DNA of 64,000 nucleotides from Pimelobacter simplex (lineage in GTDB: Bacteria; Actinomycetota; Actinomycetes; Propionibacteriales; Nocardioidaceae): NCBI RefSeq assembly GCF_900114845.1, contig NZ_FOUK01000004.1, positions 248,001 through 312,000 on the forward strand, in the 5' to 3' direction. The translations under genes were made by a program, and so were the position numbers. The notes beneath the pieces were generated by a model. That model searched no databases. It was not told the origin of the DNA and saw only the letters and a program-made list of their open reading frames with translations. Below are positions 36,278-45,762 of the stretch, piece after piece; the stretch's first letter is position 1; each line of letters opens with the position of its first letter.

Positions 36278-37216
36278 TCAGCCGCCGGTTCGCTCCATCA
36301 TGGCCTTGGCGGCTTCGTAGTCTTCGCCCAGCGTTTTCGGACGGACTGCGACCCAGGCGTCACCTGACAGGTCGAAGCCATGTTTCTGCGCCAGTTCGCG
36401 CTGAGGCGTCCAGGTCCCCATCAGTACGACCAGCTCGTGGTTGAAGAAGACGTCTGGCTTCGCCTGTCGCGCGCGTCGCAAAGGGTCTTTAGCCATTGCG
36501 GCGACGGTCTCGATTGCTACTCGCGGGATGACCACCTCCGGCAGGTAGCCGAAGAGTGACGTCACCCTTCGCTTGATGCCTACCCGAGCAGCGAATACGA
36601 CATCGAGCTGCTCGGGACTGAGGTCCTTCAGGGGGTTCCGCGGGAGCGGTGTCCAGCCCAGCACAGGGATGCCGTACTCGTCGCGTGCGTCAGCGCGGAT
36701 CGTGCGCTTCGAGTCCTGGTTCTGACCCTCGTTCAGCCATCGCCTGTGAGTACGCATCAAGAACACCCTGAAGCGATCTCTCCGCGAATCGACCTGGGTC
36801 AGGAGACAGATCTCGCACTGGCCCTCACGCGGGATGGCCCAGTTGCCACCGATGGTCGCCTTCAACTCGACGGGGATGCCGACGATCGTGGTGTCGAGCG
36901 GCCGTTCCTTGGGCAGCCCGAACGCCTCGAGGATTCGGTATTGGAGCTTCACGCCTACGGTCCGCCGCTCGTCCGAATCGACCTCGGGGGAGTCGAGGTC
37001 GAATCGGAAGGTCCGAGCGCCGTCGAGAACGTACTCGATGGCTTCGACAACTGCGCCCGTCATCAGCTGCCCGACGGGGGTGCTCCTCAGCCAGGCGAGG
37101 ACCTGCTGCACTTCGACATCGTCGTCCGGGTGCAGGATCTGGTGCACGACACCAGTGCGATCCGAAATGCACTCGTCGCCGGGTTGAGCAAGCGGCGGCT
37201 GTTCGCGAGGCACCAT
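36278..37216 (-). CDS. NaeI-family type II restriction endonuclease
   Basis: NaeI cuts GCC/GGC and needs two sites. The 312-residue product aligns along its length with NaeI (about 317 residues). It has DDDVEVQQVLAWL near the start, VLDGARTFRFD, and the catalytic PD-(D/E)XK block PLDTTIVGIPVELKATIGGN with Asp108, Glu117 and Lys119 in the NaeI spacing (Asp86, Asp95, Lys97). GNWAIPREGQCEICLL follows, then a C-terminal DNA-binding part with FFNHELVVLMGTWTP. These residues look intact, so this is the likely active nuclease. The start is ATG. It follows the sigma-RbpA gene on the same strand after 98 bp and converges with the methyltransferase. Confidence 0.88.
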   Translation of the reverse strand: MVPREQPPLAQPGDECISDRTGVVHQILHPDDDVEVQQVLAWLRSTPVGQLMTGAVVEAIEYVLDGARTFRFDLDSPEVDSDERRTVGVKLQYRILEAFGLPKERPLDTTIVGIPVELKATIGGNWAIPREGQCEICLLTQVDSRRDRFRVFLMRTHRRWLNEGQNQDSKRTIRADARDEYGIPVLGWTPLPRNPLKDLSPEQLDVVFAARVGIKRRVTSLFGYLPEVVIPRVAIETVAAMAKDPLRRARQAKPDVFFNHELVVLMGTWTPQRELAQKHGFDLSGDAWVAVRPKTLGEDYEAAKAMMERTGG

Positions 37217-37314
37217 AGGAACCTATCGGCAAGACCACCCGCGCATGCCCAAAATAGCAGCAGCGGACGCGTCAGGCGGCGTGACGAGCCGGTTCGTGGG
37301 CCCACGTTCGCCGG

Positions 37315-38916
37315 CTAAAGGTCCTCAAACATCCAATGGGGGATGTCAGGAAGTACCTTCGGGTGACTGGAACCGCCGCTGGGGGCCGACGGTGAACGCT
37401 CCGCGCTGCGAGTCGGCTGCGCCAGGGCGGCCCTTGTCTGGTCCTGCGCATGGCCGAGCTCGGCGCGCTCGATCCTTCGAGCCTCGCCACCACACCGCGG
37501 ACAGGTCCAGGACTCTGGCACGGTGGCCGCAATATGGAGCGTGAGATCGAACGTGTGGAACTGCCAGCACCGATACCAGACCGCTTGACGAGGGGCGTAT
37601 TCGCTGGGCTCATATGCGAGTACCTGCCCCGCGACGTAGCTCCCGCGATAGTCCTTGAGGACCTTGCTCCTGGACGGATGCTCCAGCTTGAGCATCGTCT
37701 TTTCCTGGATCTGGCGGACTCGCTCACGGGTCACGCCGTAGACCTTGCCGATCTCTTCGAGCGTCTTCTCCTGACCATCGGTAAGTCCGAACCGCATCGA
37801 GATGACTCCGGCTTCGCGCTCGCTCAATGTGTCCAGCACGGCATGGAGCTGCTCCTGTAGGAAGACGAACTCGAGTTCGTGAACCGGATTGAAGCTGTCG
37901 TCCCCGAGGTCAAGCAGATCGCCAAGTGTGGCCTCGCCCTCCGGACTAACAGGCAGGTCCAGTGAGAGGGGCTCGAACCGGCCCAGTCGGATTGCTTCGC
38001 GAACCTGATCGTCCGTGAAACCGGTGGCGAGTGCGAGCGCATGGACCGAGGGCGGTTCTCCGTCCACGGTCAGGCGGTCACGAGTGCGCCAGACCTTCTG
38101 AAGGCGCTCGACCATGTGAACTGGGAATCGGATCAGACGTGCGTGGTCGGCGATTCCGCGAGTGATCGACTGACGGATCCACCAGGTCGCGTACGTCGAG
38201 AACTTGAAGCCGGCCGTCGGGTCGAACTTCTCCACAGCGCGGATCAGACCGAGAAATCCGAACTGGGCCAGGTCTTCGTAGGCCATGCCCGTCGCGGGGT
38301 ACTTCTGCGAGATCTTGTGTACCAGTCGCTGGTTGTGCAGGAAGAGCGCCTCGGCTGCATGCCGCGCTTCGCCGGTGAGTTCCCCGAAGACCACATCGCT
38401 GGTAACCGCGCGTGCGCCACCACGCATCAGCAGCGCGAGTCCGACCTCGAGCTCCGCCGTGAGGAGCCGCTTGTGGCGCTGGCGTTCCGAGATGAGGGCG
38501 TCGGTCGACAGCAGTCGCCGGGCCGCGGCGAGTGCGGCCGCGCGGTGATCACTTCCACTCGCCGCGAGAGCCTCGTTACTGCGAGGCATTGCTGGCGGTG
38601 TTGTGACATCCGCCCGTGCGGTTTCACCAATCCAACTCGCTTTCGAGATCCCCGCGGCCGTTGCCTCTGAATCGGCGCGCGTCGGCTGTGGGTGGGCGGC
38701 TTCGCTGAGCGCTCCAACTTCAGGCGACTCCGCAGGCGCATCCTCGGTGATAGCGACGCCGACCTTCGCGAGCATCCGTTCGACGTCCGCACGGACCGAT
38801 TCGGCGGGGACGGATCCCGCGCTCAGGACGCGTTCCAGGCGTGAGCGTCGGAGTTCGTCGTCACGGATCAGCGGTCGTAGCCGTGCCAGCACGTGTCCGA
38901 CGTACTCGAGATCCAC
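37315..38916 (-). CDS. Sigma-70 factor fused to a C-terminal RbpA-like zinc domain
   Basis: The 533-residue protein has a variable N-terminus (1-120), and a region 1.2-like segment. Region 2 (about 185-270) includes LFLHNQRLVHKISQKY, AYEDLAQFGFLGLIRAVEKF and FSTYATWWIRQSITRGI. Region 3 (280-340) and region 4 (about 355-415) follow, with LSEREAGVISMRFGLTDGQE and GVTRERVRQIQEKTMLKL. Then residues 425-480 match RbpA: QVLAYEPSEYAPRQAVWYRC, HTF and PESWTCPRCGGEA. Cys450, His454, Cys472 and Cys475 have the same spacing as the zinc ligands of RbpA. The C-terminus HWMFEDL recalls the RbpA sigma-binding helix. The GTG start has a strong AAAGGAGG site. It faces the helicase operon across 113 bp. Confidence 0.88.
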   Translation of the reverse strand: MDLEYVGHVLARLRPLIRDDELRRSRLERVLSAGSVPAESVRADVERMLAKVGVAITEDAPAESPEVGALSEAAHPQPTRADSEATAAGISKASWIGETARADVTTPPAMPRSNEALAASGSDHRAAALAAARRLLSTDALISERQRHKRLLTAELEVGLALLMRGGARAVTSDVVFGELTGEARHAAEALFLHNQRLVHKISQKYPATGMAYEDLAQFGFLGLIRAVEKFDPTAGFKFSTYATWWIRQSITRGIADHARLIRFPVHMVERLQKVWRTRDRLTVDGEPPSVHALALATGFTDDQVREAIRLGRFEPLSLDLPVSPEGEATLGDLLDLGDDSFNPVHELEFVFLQEQLHAVLDTLSEREAGVISMRFGLTDGQEKTLEEIGKVYGVTRERVRQIQEKTMLKLEHPSRSKVLKDYRGSYVAGQVLAYEPSEYAPRQAVWYRCWQFHTFDLTLHIAATVPESWTCPRCGGEARRIERAELGHAQDQTRAALAQPTRSAERSPSAPSGGSSHPKVLPDIPHWMFEDL

Positions 38917-39029
38917 GCCCAGCGCCCTCCTTTCTATTCACCGGTGATCCTTGTGTCTCTCAATCTAGGGACGGGGTCCGACAGTTTCCGGCAGGATGTC
39001 ACGCGGCGTATGGAGCGGGGAGCAGTTCG
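38917..39029. promoter_or_regulatory. Divergent promoter region between sigma-RbpA and the helicase operon
   Basis: These 113 bp must hold promoters for both sides. No confident -35/-10 pair was found. Purine-rich ribosome sites flank it: AGGAGG for the sigma gene on the minus strand and GGGGAG for the NERD gene. If the sigma factor controls the operon, its target promoter is here. Confidence 0.55.
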
Positions 39030-40652
39030 ATGAAGATGGTTCCGCCAGAACTCGGCGCGGAGGAGGTCACCACCTCCGAACGCCGGGTATTTGAGGCCTT
39101 GGCGTGCAGCCCGCTCAGCGGTGCTGCATTGCACTCGCTGAACTTGCCGGACCACGAATACAAGCTGACGGCCGAGCTCGACTTCGTGCTGATCCTCGAC
39201 GACCTGATCCTCGCGGTCGAGGTCAAGGGCGGGCAGGTCTCGTGCCGAGATGGTTTATGGACTTACAGCGACCGGGCCGGACACCGCCGGACGTCCCGCG
39301 AAGGTCCGTTCAAGCAGGTTCAGACCGCGATGTATGCCCTGCGGGAGCGTCTGAAGGAGCGCCTCGGCATCGAGATCAACGACGTGGCGTTCGGTTATCT
39401 CGTCATCACGCCGGACGTAGATCTTGCGGGCAGTTTCGAGTGGGACGAGGAGACCCACTGCGGCAGAGGGCCGTTCAACCGCGGCATTGAGAAGGCGGTC
39501 GATCGAGCGCGCAGATACTGGCTCGGCAAGCAGCCGAACAAGTTTCCGATCGGCAAGGAACTGAACGCTCGGATCATGCAGGATCTTCGGCCATCGTTCG
39601 ACCGCTCACCGCTTCTCGACGCTCGGGCAACCATCCTCGACGCGGCGATGGTCCGCCTGACCGATGAGCAATACGCCCGGCTCGACCTGATCAGTGATGA
39701 GCCCAGGGTCATCTGCAGCGGCGGTGCCGGTACCGGCAAGACCTTCCTCGCGGCAGAGGTGGCGCGTCGGCAGTCGCTCCTCGGTCAGCGGGTGCTTTTT
39801 GCCTGCCGGAGCGAGGTACTGGCGGCGTTCGCATCGCGGATGCTCGCAGGGACAGCGGTCGAGGTCAGGGCGGCTTCGCAGTTGGGCTATGTGACGCCCT
39901 ATGACGTGCTCGTGGTCGACGAGGCGCAGGACCTCATGACCTTCGAAAGCCTGGAGGATCTGGAGCAGGCGGTTGTCGGCGGCTGGGCGGACGGCCGCTG
40001 GACAATGTTCCTCGATCAGAACAGCCAGGCACACCTGTACGGCGACTTCGACCCAGACGCCTTGGCCTACGTCCAGTCGTTCGGACCGGTGAAGCCGTCG
40101 CTCAAGTTCAACTGCCGGAACACTCGTGAGATTGCCTTCCAGACCAGGGCATACACCGGCGCCGACACCGGAGTGGCAGCCGCCGGCACCGGCCCCGAGG
40201 TCGTCTTCGTCGCGGTCGACGACCAGGAGGCCGAGCTGGCCGCCCTTGAGAAGCACCTGCGTTCCCTCGCGGAGCAAGAGGTAGCCCAGGAGCACATCAC
40301 CATCGTGTCGCTGCGGGGCGACTGGGAGACCTCGGTCGCCAAGAGTCTTCGTGCTGCTCGGAAAGGACGCCTGACGCAGATGTCGCCGGCCCTCGCCTCG
40401 GTGTGGCCCGGTGGAGGCATGACCTGGTCATCTGCCGTGGACATCAAGGGGATGGAGAACCGTTTCGTCTGCGTGGTCGACATCGACTCAGTCGCCACTC
40501 AGACAGAGCTGGATCTCCTGTACGTCGCCCTGAGCCGCCCGCGGGCGGGTCTCTGGGTGGCGACCTCGCCCCAGGTCACGGAGCAGCTCGGCGAGCTGTT
40601 AAAGCAGCACCTCGACGGTGCAATGGACGCATACAAGAAGGCAGCCGTATGA
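39030..40652 (+). CDS. NERD nuclease-UvrD-like helicase
   Basis: The 540-residue protein has an N-terminal NERD (nuclease-related) domain (about 15-110) with TAELDFVLILDDLILAVEVK. This holds the PD-(D/E)XK residues Asp51, Glu64 and Lys66, and FKQVQTAMYALRE follows. An SF1 helicase core follows, with Walker A CSGGAGTGKTFLAAEVA (about 229-245), Walker B DVLVVDEAQDL, motif IV FNCRNTREIAFQ and the C-terminal YVALSRPRAGLWVATSP. It should unwind or cut DNA. The ATG at 39030 has GGGGAG eight bases upstream. It opens the operon and overlaps the drmA-like start by 4 bp. Confidence 0.88.
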   Translation: MKMVPPELGAEEVTTSERRVFEALACSPLSGAALHSLNLPDHEYKLTAELDFVLILDDLILAVEVKGGQVSCRDGLWTYSDRAGHRRTSREGPFKQVQTAMYALRERLKERLGIEINDVAFGYLVITPDVDLAGSFEWDEETHCGRGPFNRGIEKAVDRARRYWLGKQPNKFPIGKELNARIMQDLRPSFDRSPLLDARATILDAAMVRLTDEQYARLDLISDEPRVICSGGAGTGKTFLAAEVARRQSLLGQRVLFACRSEVLAAFASRMLAGTAVEVRAASQLGYVTPYDVLVVDEAQDLMTFESLEDLEQAVVGGWADGRWTMFLDQNSQAHLYGDFDPDALAYVQSFGPVKPSLKFNCRNTREIAFQTRAYTGADTGVAAAGTGPEVVFVAVDDQEAELAALEKHLRSLAEQEVAQEHITIVSLRGDWETSVAKSLRAARKGRLTQMSPALASVWPGGGMTWSSAVDIKGMENRFVCVVDIDSVATQTELDLLYVALSRPRAGLWVATSPQVTEQLGELLKQHLDGAMDAYKKAAV

Positions 40653-43600
40653 CCGACCTGACTCAGACCAGAGACGACTTCGTGGCCTACGTCAGGCGGC
40701 AGCTCGTCGGCCCCTTCGACGGGCCGGCAGAGATCATCTTCGATCCGCCGAACCGGCGTTACCTCATGGGCATCCTGTTCCCGCGTCAGGTCGCCTTCGA
40801 GGGCTACGTGGAGGCCGAAGGCGAGGAGCGCGACGAGACCTCCGTCACCGACACGGGCGAAGAGAGTCAGTTCAGCGACGACCCGGTCTCGGCGGCCAAC
40901 GACTTCCTGCCTGCCTCTCAGGGGCTGTCGTTCTTCACGACGGCGCCTGAGCTCACCGTGCGGGCCCGTGCCGCCGAGTACGAGACGCTCACTGGCGCCG
41001 TCGCCGAAGAGGCGCTCAAGGAACTGTCGGTTCAGGGTCGGGCGACGGAGGAACTCGAGGAAGAAGATCCACGGCAGAAGGCCAAGGGCTCCTCGAGGAT
41101 CTGGCGTCGCCACCAGTTGGATGAGGCCACCGTCAAGGTGAGCGCCACCGACAAGGAGCCCACCAAGGTCTGGGGCGACAAGGCAGAGGTGCATGTCCGC
41201 TGGCGCAGCTACCCGCATGGCTCGCTGGTCACGATCACACTGGTCAACGCGCGCAAGGCGGATGACGAACGGCCGGAGCGTCACTGGGACGACATGCTCA
41301 TGCAGGTCGAGTTCGACGTGACGGTGCCGGCTGGTTTCCAGGTGCTGGAGTACCCGAGCGTTGCACTGGCATCTCATGATCCTGAAGAAGACGAGCTCCG
41401 CCTGATCCACCGCGACGCCAAGGTCTACGCGATCGGGCATGGGTGCTCCCCAGAGTGGTCGACCACTGACGGCGTCGTGTCCGCGGTGCGGTCCGAGGTG
41501 ATGCCGTCGCACGTCGTGCCGCGGGTCAGTGCCGACGGTGACGCTGCGCAGGCGTTAGACGTCGCCTGGCTGGCCGACGAGGCGATCTCGGCGGATGTCC
41601 TGCAAGCCGAGCTGAACGCGTTCATCGATCCGTACGAGGACTGGATCGGCAAGGTCACGAAGAAGGCAGCCGGACTCGACGAGCACTATCGGGGAGCCAC
41701 TACCTCGATCATTCAACGTCTGGAGCGTGCACTGGAGCGCATGCGCGACGGGGCCCGCGTCTTCACGGACCACCCAGACCGGGTCAAGGTCCTCCAAGCA
41801 TTCCGTCTGGCCAATCGCGCGATGCTGATCCAGATGCGCCACAGCCAGAAGGACATGGCGGGCTCTCGCCGACCGCTCGGCGCGGCTCCCGACATGCCCA
41901 CGACATACGGGCCGGGCGCGAGCTGGCGACCTTTCCAGCTCGGCTTCTTCCTGACGACGCTGCGTGGCCTGGTCGACGACCAGCACGACGATCGCGAGGT
42001 CGTCGACCTGATCTGGTTCCCGACCGGTGGAGGCAAAACCGAGGCCTATCTGCTCGTCGCGGCGTTCGAGATCTTCCGTCGCCGCTTGGTGCTCGGTGAC
42101 ACGGGGGGTGGCACTGCCGTCGTCAGTCGGTACACGCTGTCGCTCTTGACCGCCGATCAGTTCAAGCGCACGGCTTCCACCACGGCCGCGTGCGAGTACC
42201 TGCGCCGCCAGCGCCCCGATCTGGGCGACGAGCCGATCTCGGTCGGACTCTGGGTCGGCAAAGCGACATCGCCCAACAGGTATGCCAAGGCACGTGAGCG
42301 CTTCGAGGAGTTGCGGGATGCCGGCGAGACGGACGAGCGGTTCCTGCTCGACCGCTGCCCCTGGTGCGGCACCGAGATCGTCCCGCGCGAGCACCGTGAG
42401 GACGACGCCCTCTACGGAATCACGTCGACCGACCGCTCATTCGCGTTCAATTGCCCGTCGACCAAGTGCGAGTTCCACGAGCAGATCCCGGTGCAGGTCA
42501 TCGACGACGGACTCTACGACGCGCCCCCGACGTTCCTGCTGGGGACGGTCGACAAGTTCGCGCAGCTCGCGTGGGTGGCCGAGTCCGGTGTGCTGTTCGG
42601 TCGTAGCGCAGGAAACCGCCCGCCGACCCTGGTCATTCAGGACGAGTTGCACCTGCTGACTGGACCGCTCGGCACCACCGTCGGTCTGTACGAGGCCGCG
42701 ATCAATCTGCTGTGCGAGGTCGATGGCCGTCCGCCGAAGGTCATCTCAAGCACGGCGACGATCAGGCGCGCCTCCGCGCAGATCATGGGCCTCTTCGGGC
42801 GGCAGGTCGACCTGTTCCCGCCGTCGGGAATCGACGCCGACAATTCCTACTTCGCACGTCCCGACGAGGAGACACCGGGGCGGCTCTACGTCGGCATGAT
42901 GGCGCAGGGTCACACATCAGACACTGCCGTCGTGCATTCCGGCACGGCGCTGCTGCAGGCGCCGGTGGATCTTGGTCTGTCAGGGGACGCCCAAGACGCC
43001 TACTGGACCGTGGTGGCATACCACAGCTCGCTCCGTGAGCTCGGCCGAACCGTCACCATCGCGCGCGACGATATCAATGCCCGACTGGGCAGCCTGGTCG
43101 TCGGCCGGCCCCGCCGCGAGTACGACGTCGAGGAGCTGTCGTCGTCTGTGCCGCGTGCCTTGCAACCCCGCTTGTTGGAGCGCCTCAATCTCCCGGTGTC
43201 GAGCGGCTCGGTGATCGACTTCCTCGCCAGCACCAACATGTTGTCGGTCGGTGTCGATGTTTCGCGTCTCGGTCTGATGCTTGTGAACGGGCAGCCCAAG
43301 GCGACGGCCGAGTACATCCAGGCCACCAGCCGAGTCGGTCGCTCGACGGCTCCGGGTCTGGTCTTCGGGCTATTCCGCTCAACCAAGCCGCGCGATCGCT
43401 CGCACTACGAGAATTTCCGTGCCTTCCACTCGGCGCTGTATCGCCACGTGGAGCCCACGAGCGTGACGCCGTACTCGCCACCGTCGCGTGACCGCGCTCT
43501 CCACGCCGCACTGGTCATCCTGGCCCGCCATCGCCTGGGCATGCAGTCGGACGGGAGCGCGGGCAAGATCCTGGACCGACGGTCTGAGGTCGAGCACATG

Positions 43601-43891
43601 GCCGCCAAGCTGGTCGACGTCGTCGAGCGCGTCGAGCCCCGTGAGAAGCAGGGCGCCCAGCAGTACCTCGACCACTTCATCGAGGACTGGGTCGAGCGCG
43701 CTGAACGGGCCGACGAGGAGAGCAAGCTTCTGTACTACGAGCCCAACGGCAAGGGTCAGATCAACCTGATCCGTCCGTTCAACACCAAGGCGGTCGGCTG
43801 GCAGACGCTCGGATCGATGCGCAACGTGGACATGGAGTCGCTCATCGAGGTCGCGCGCAGCGGCGGCGGCCCGGCCGCCAAGGGGGATTGA
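40649..43891 (+). CDS. drmA: DrmA-like helicase (DISARM core)
   Basis: The 1080-residue protein has an N-terminal DrmA-type region (VRRQLVGPFDGPAEIIFDPP, NRRYLMGILFPRQVAFEGYV). The SF2 helicase has Walker A WFPTGGGKTEAYLLVAAFE (about 456-474), LGTVDKFAQLAWV, and the DrmA-typical Walker B DELHLLTGPLGTT (about 664). A Cys cluster RCPWCGTEIVPRE (about 570) probably binds zinc, and the C-terminal half has SVGVDVSRLGLMLVNGQPKA and YIQATSRVGRS. DrmA with DrmB forms the DISARM core that blocks phage DNA. It overlaps its neighbours on both sides, so all are made together. Confidence 0.9.
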   Translation: MTDLTQTRDDFVAYVRRQLVGPFDGPAEIIFDPPNRRYLMGILFPRQVAFEGYVEAEGEERDETSVTDTGEESQFSDDPVSAANDFLPASQGLSFFTTAPELTVRARAAEYETLTGAVAEEALKELSVQGRATEELEEEDPRQKAKGSSRIWRRHQLDEATVKVSATDKEPTKVWGDKAEVHVRWRSYPHGSLVTITLVNARKADDERPERHWDDMLMQVEFDVTVPAGFQVLEYPSVALASHDPEEDELRLIHRDAKVYAIGHGCSPEWSTTDGVVSAVRSEVMPSHVVPRVSADGDAAQALDVAWLADEAISADVLQAELNAFIDPYEDWIGKVTKKAAGLDEHYRGATTSIIQRLERALERMRDGARVFTDHPDRVKVLQAFRLANRAMLIQMRHSQKDMAGSRRPLGAAPDMPTTYGPGASWRPFQLGFFLTTLRGLVDDQHDDREVVDLIWFPTGGGKTEAYLLVAAFEIFRRRLVLGDTGGGTAVVSRYTLSLLTADQFKRTASTTAACEYLRRQRPDLGDEPISVGLWVGKATSPNRYAKARERFEELRDAGETDERFLLDRCPWCGTEIVPREHREDDALYGITSTDRSFAFNCPSTKCEFHEQIPVQVIDDGLYDAPPTFLLGTVDKFAQLAWVAESGVLFGRSAGNRPPTLVIQDELHLLTGPLGTTVGLYEAAINLLCEVDGRPPKVISSTATIRRASAQIMGLFGRQVDLFPPSGIDADNSYFARPDEETPGRLYVGMMAQGHTSDTAVVHSGTALLQAPVDLGLSGDAQDAYWTVVAYHSSLRELGRTVTIARDDINARLGSLVVGRPRREYDVEELSSSVPRALQPRLLERLNLPVSSGSVIDFLASTNMLSVGVDVSRLGLMLVNGQPKATAEYIQATSRVGRSTAPGLVFGLFRSTKPRDRSHYENFRAFHSALYRHVEPTSVTPYSPPSRDRALHAALVILARHRLGMQSDGSAGKILDRRSEVEHMAAKLVDVVERVEPREKQGAQQYLDHFIEDWVERAERADEESKLLYYEPNGKGQINLIRPFNTKAVGWQTLGSMRNVDMESLIEVARSGGGPAAKGD

Positions 43892-45762
43892 TGCAACGCA
43901 AGATTCGGCAGTCGCAGACCATCGTCCCATTCGGTGTCGGCGCCATCTTCGATCTCCAAGGTGAGTCGTTAGTCGCGTGTGACACCTTCCGCTGGGGTCC
44001 GCGCGGTGAACGGATCCAGAGTGATCGACTCGCCGCTGTCCTCGGTGTGTCGGAGTTTCGCGCCGCACCGGCCGTCGCCAGTAACGCTTGGGCTGCTCCG
44101 TCCGCAGGTGTGCCTTACGCCCGCTTCCCAGCGTGGCTGTTCTGCCAGAGGTGCCGACGCATGACCCGCTGGTCGCGGGCGCTCGAGCAATCGGACAAGG
44201 CGCCGACCTGCGGAAGCTGTCCCGGCAAGAAGCAGCTTGTGCCCATGCGCTGGATCCAGATCTGCCCGAACGGGCATATGGACGATCTGGACTGGAAGCG
44301 ATGGGCGCACTCACGCAACACCAACCCCGAAGCGCGGCAGTGCCAGAAGGACAACCTGTTCTTCGAGTCCGTCTCGGGCAAGGGAGCCGGTGGTCTCGAC
44401 ACGCTCCAGGTCCACTGCCACAGCTGCCACAGCCGACGGAACCTGATGGGCATCACGAGCAAGGGATCGCTCAAGTCGATCGGCGTGACCTGCATCGGCC
44501 GGCAGCCCTGGCAGCGCTGGGACGAACGCGCGGACTGCGACGAGGTGCCGCTGGCAGTCCAGCGGGGCGCTTCCAACGTCTACTTCCCACTGGTGCACTC
44601 GTCGATCGAGATCCCCAACGCCTCACGGGCAGACTCCCAGAGCGAGAAAGCCCTCGCGATCAAGGCGGACGACTTCTTCCGGCCTCTGCTGGGCGTCAAC
44701 GAGGACGCCCCGATGTTCGACATGATGGTCGAGACCCTGGCCAAGGCGCACGACATCACGCCTGAGTACGTCAAGGGCCTGGTCCGTGACGAGAAGCAGC
44801 GTGAGGCTGGCAAGGCCACCACAGTCGACGCGACGCCGGGTGACCTCCTGGGAGAGGAATGGGCTGCCTTCCTGACGGAGCTCGACAACTCCGACGACCC
44901 GCACTTCCGTACCCGGCACGTCGACCTTGTGCAAACCAAGACCAAGGTCACCTCGCTCCTGGCTGATCGCCTCGACAAGGTGGTGCTGGCCGACCGTCTC
45001 CGCGAAGTGCGAGCCCTCGAGGGGTTCCATCGGGTCACCCCGGCGGGTAGCGACAAGCTGGTGCCCGTGGCACTCAACCACAAGGCCACGGTCGACTGGC
45101 TGCCCGCCATCGACGTGCGCGGCGAGGGCATCTTCCTTTCGCTGGACGAGGGACGCCTGGCTGTCTGGGAAGAGCAGGGCGCAGTTCGTGATCGCGTCCT
45201 GGAGCTGGAGAAGCGCCTCAACGCGTCGTTCATGGAACCGCGACTGCGTGAACGGACCGGCCCCATTCTGGCGCCCCGGTACGTCCTGCTGCACACGCTC
45301 GCCCACCTGCTGATTCGTCGGCTGGCGTTCGAGTCCGGCTATGCCGCCACAAGTCTCCGCGAGCGCATCTACGCCCGGAGTGCGGCGGATCCAGGCGGCG
45401 CTTCCAAGCAGGCGGGCATCCTGATCTACACCGCCGCCGGGGACTCGGAAGGCACGCTGGGCGGTCTGGTGCGCCAGGGTGAGCCGCCGCAGCTGCAGGG
45501 CACAGTGCTGGAAGCCCTGCAGGACGCCATGTGGTGTTCGTCCGATCCGCTCTGCAGCGAGAACCTTGCCTCGACGTTCGCCAGCCTCAACTTCGCGGCC
45601 TGTCACGCCTGCACCCTGGTCGCAGAGACGAGCTGCGAAAGCGGCAACTACCTCCTCGACCGGGTCCTCGTCGTTGGGAGTGGCAAGGTGCCCGGCTTCT
45701 TCCAGGATGTGCTCGACGCAGCCGTCGAAGCAGCCGGAGAAGGGATCCGAGGGATCTCGTGA
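43891..45762 (+). CDS. drmB: DrmB-like DUF1998 protein (DISARM core)
   Basis: The 623-residue product begins MQRKIRQSQTIVPFGVGAIF, the DrmB start. Zinc-ribbon cysteine pairs follow in LFCQRCRRMTRW and CGSCPGKKQLVPMRWIQICP, and a Cys/His-rich part in LQVHCHSCHSRRN. The C-terminal DUF1998 domain (about 467-590) has LLHTLAHLLIRRLAFESGYA, ILIYTAAGDSEGTLGGL and the Cys-rich FAACHACTLVAETSCESGNY. DUF1998 proteins accompany DrmA in DISARM. The ATG shares the A of the preceding TGA. Confidence 0.9.
   Translation: MQRKIRQSQTIVPFGVGAIFDLQGESLVACDTFRWGPRGERIQSDRLAAVLGVSEFRAAPAVASNAWAAPSAGVPYARFPAWLFCQRCRRMTRWSRALEQSDKAPTCGSCPGKKQLVPMRWIQICPNGHMDDLDWKRWAHSRNTNPEARQCQKDNLFFESVSGKGAGGLDTLQVHCHSCHSRRNLMGITSKGSLKSIGVTCIGRQPWQRWDERADCDEVPLAVQRGASNVYFPLVHSSIEIPNASRADSQSEKALAIKADDFFRPLLGVNEDAPMFDMMVETLAKAHDITPEYVKGLVRDEKQREAGKATTVDATPGDLLGEEWAAFLTELDNSDDPHFRTRHVDLVQTKTKVTSLLADRLDKVVLADRLREVRALEGFHRVTPAGSDKLVPVALNHKATVDWLPAIDVRGEGIFLSLDEGRLAVWEEQGAVRDRVLELEKRLNASFMEPRLRERTGPILAPRYVLLHTLAHLLIRRLAFESGYAATSLRERIYARSAADPGGASKQAGILIYTAAGDSEGTLGGLVRQGEPPQLQGTVLEALQDAMWCSSDPLCSENLASTFASLNFAACHACTLVAETSCESGNYLLDRVLVVGSGKVPGFFQDVLDAAVEAAGEGIRGIS

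Noticed and set aside
40649..45762. Classical type I restriction helicase pair
   Set aside because: No HsdM/HsdS partners are present, and the DELHLLTGPLG and DUF1998 motifs fit DrmA and DrmB instead.
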